Assembly: GCA_914767715.1 (NCBI GenBank)
Contig: OU612065.1
Location: 14,324,001-14,388,000, forward strand
DNA: 64,000 bases
Reading direction: 5' to 3'
Source of the DNA: Membranipora membranacea
Lineage: Eukaryota; Bryozoa; Gymnolaemata; Cheilostomatida; Membraniporidae
The notes beneath the pieces were generated by a model that saw nothing but the letters and a program-made list of their open reading frames with translations, did not search any database and was not told the origin of the DNA. The translations under genes and the position numbers were made by a program. Of this stretch, positions 62,399-64,000 are shown piece by piece (the first letter of the stretch is position 1; each line of letters opens with the position of its first letter).

Positions 62399-62520
62399 TG
62401 AGCTCAAATTCAGAGTTTTCCTCTCGCCATTAGAGCACTTTTAACTAAAGCAGCATAGGAAAAAAGAACTGAAATGGGCTCATCTTGAAAACTGCTTATA
62501 ACAGGATAAATCTGGGATGA
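62399..62520 (+). mobile_element. Single arm of the foldback element seen at 46855-47353
   Basis: Starts TA-GACAGTTTTCTGAGCTC and continues with GCAGCATAGGAAAAA and CATCTTGAAAACTGCTTATA, following the left arm of the intron copy with substitutions and small indels. The matching right arm was not found within 500 bases, so this copy is truncated or decayed. Confidence 0.75.
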
Positions 62521-63747
62521 TTTGGGCTACTTACATGATTTGATCCTGGTTGGATTTTCTATGTGGCTGAGTGTCCAACCGTGTTACATATTTGACCCTT
62601 CAGGAAAAACCGTCACCGAATATTGTAATGGAGCTGTAGTTACCCCAGCAATTGAGGATGGTACCTGGATGGACAAATAAAGTGCTTGAGGGTTTTGAAC
62701 TACTGCTGCCACTCAGGCAAATTTGCGCTCATTGAATTCAGTATAGCTTCAAGATAACTTATTGAGGCTTCAATCTCAGAATTACCACCTAATGGCCAAA
62801 TAACTTGCACAAACTTATCTTCAAAATCAGGGTACGAAATTAAGGCACTGGGTGATGACGTCATAATTGTCCACTAGTAAGCCCGTAACTACATAGATAA
62901 TAACGTAGATAATTAATATCATACCCTGGTTTTGCCGATCAGTTTGTGGAAATTATTTGCTCGTTAGGTGACAATGCTGAGATCGCAGCCTCTTGATATA
63001 AGTGTTGAGCTATACAGAATTCAATAACCACACATTTGCCTGTGTGGCAGCAGTGGTTTCAACTATAGGTTGAGCCACATCAGAAGGCCAATGGGAGAAA
63101 GAAATAGAGAACATGTTAAATGCTGGGACTAGATACACCAATAATGCTTTGGGTCAGAACTCTCACTCCATAATTTCTCCCCTTTAATACCAGACACTGA
63201 TACATCACCTCGCAATGGATAAAATATGAGCAATCCATGCATTATCGAATCAACAACTCAGAACTAAGCATATAGGCCTAAAGACAAGCTGGATTGTGAA
63301 TGACCATAATAAGACAGGTATACCGATAGCTCATTGAACAGAAGGTGGCCTTGATTATGCATTACCTCTTATCTCTTTTACACCAAATCATCAATCATAT
63401 TTCAGAAAGACATTCAAAAGCTTATTGGAACAGAACCAGAAATATTTACAGGGCATTTCAGCCTAAGTAGTGCAGTTGCGGGTTACTCAGGCCAGTTTTC
63501 CACATAACAAGTATGACCTGTACCAAACAGTACATAACTACAACTATCAATTCACTGCAGACTGTGATTAGGGTTTACGAAAGTTTCTGTCTATGGTCTC
63601 TATGGTCTTTAATGCACAGAAATGCCCTGTTAAGATACAGTTCCCCTCTCGGTTTCCCAAGATGGTATCAATAGCATTATCCACCTACGCCTCGATAAAA
63701 AAGTCAATGCTCTTCTTGGGATGTATTACTGATGGTGTAAAGAGTTC

Positions 63748-63905
63748 CTCCCATAAGGGAAGGTATCTCTCATTCTCTGCCATGCGATGGCACAGTGAAC
63801 AGGAAGTGCTTGTTTCTTGTATTGCACATCATGTTCACTGTGACATCATAAAGCAGAAAATGAGAGGTGCCTTCCATAGGGGAAGGTAACTCTCATTCTC
63901 TGCAC
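63748..63905 (+). repeat. Duplicated block with an inverted repeat between the copies
   Basis: CTCCCATAAGGGAAGGTATC and CTTCCATAGGGGAAGGTAAC, each followed by TCTCATTCTCTGC, occur about 120 bases apart. Between them CACAGTGAACA (63791-63801) and TGTTCACTGTG (63832-63842) are exact reverse complements. It looks like a small compound repeat; no family is recognised. Confidence 0.6.
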
Positions 63906-64000
63906 AATCAAACGAGATGGGACCCATTGATCAGTACTAAAAGTACTCTCTCTGAGATCAGCAGGGGGTCTATCAATTAAAAACAGTCAGTGAGTGAGCG

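Larger units (their letters stand above)
61788..64000. other. Non-coding right end of the window
   Basis: About 2.2 kb without a gene I can support. It contains one arm of the foldback element (62399-62520) and a short duplicated block (63748-63905). The 98-codon frame at 63593-63889 overlaps that duplication and has no recognisable motif. Confidence 0.5.

Noticed and set aside
63593-63889. 98-codon plus-strand frame near the right end
   Set aside because: It overlaps a duplicated non-coding block and an inverted repeat, starts with biased low-information sequence and has no motif.
1-64000. Bacterial-type features (operons, CRISPR arrays, ribosome-binding sites, riboswitches)
   Set aside because: The window is spliced eukaryotic DNA and no regularly spaced direct-repeat array was seen.

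Overview
The window is nuclear DNA from an animal, most likely an invertebrate. Every recognisable gene except one is split by GT-AG introns, intergenic DNA is AT-rich and long, and the gene set is metazoan: an autophagy kinase, a mitochondrial AKAP with KH and Tudor domains, an O-fucose-extending glucosyltransferase, collagen prolyl 4-hydroxylase and TMEM198. Nothing in the sequence fixes the phylum. Exon borders were read by hand from splice consensus, codon phase and remembered family alignments. For every multi-exon gene the exon lengths close in frame.

Layout from left to right. (1) 300-998 (-): first three coding exons of a ULK1/2-type autophagy kinase, cut by the window edge. (2) 3253-7733 (+): complete AKAP1-like gene, about nine exons, divergent from the kinase. 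(3) 8862-16306 (-): complete ten-exon beta-1,3-glucosyltransferase (B3GLCT-like), convergent with AKAP1. Its second intron holds an antisense, decayed non-LTR reverse transcriptase. (4) 19387-27909 (+): prolyl 4-hydroxylase alpha subunit with two successive pairs of duplicated exons. (5) 28849-30805 (+): TMEM198-like seven-pass membrane protein. (6) About 7.9 kb without a recognisable gene, holding a tRNA-derived SINE near its left end. (7) 38734-57739 (-): four tandem, head-to-tail family 1 glycoside hydrolases (A-D) with the same eight-exon structure. All keep both catalytic glutamates and all end in a Ser/Thr/Pro linker and hydrophobic tail that look like a GPI signal. (8) 61278-61787 (-): intronless MRGBP/EAF7-like chromatin subunit. 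(9) Non-coding DNA to the end, with an arm of a foldback transposon whose full copy lies in intron 1 of glucosidase B.

The most interesting item is the prolyl 4-hydroxylase. The exon carrying the iron-binding HxD motif is present twice (154 nt each, separated by only 42 nt), and the next exon is also present twice (66 nt each, separated by 59 nt). Reading frame and intron length force exactly one of the first pair. Up to four isoforms differing around the active site would result. Second is the glucosidase array, where B and C are recent duplicates that still share an upstream block, displaced in C by an insertion of about 340 bp.

Functionally B3GLCT and prolyl 4-hydroxylase both act in the ER on extracellular-matrix proteins, and the glucosidases are predicted cell-surface enzymes. 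I see no evidence that these neighbours form a pathway.
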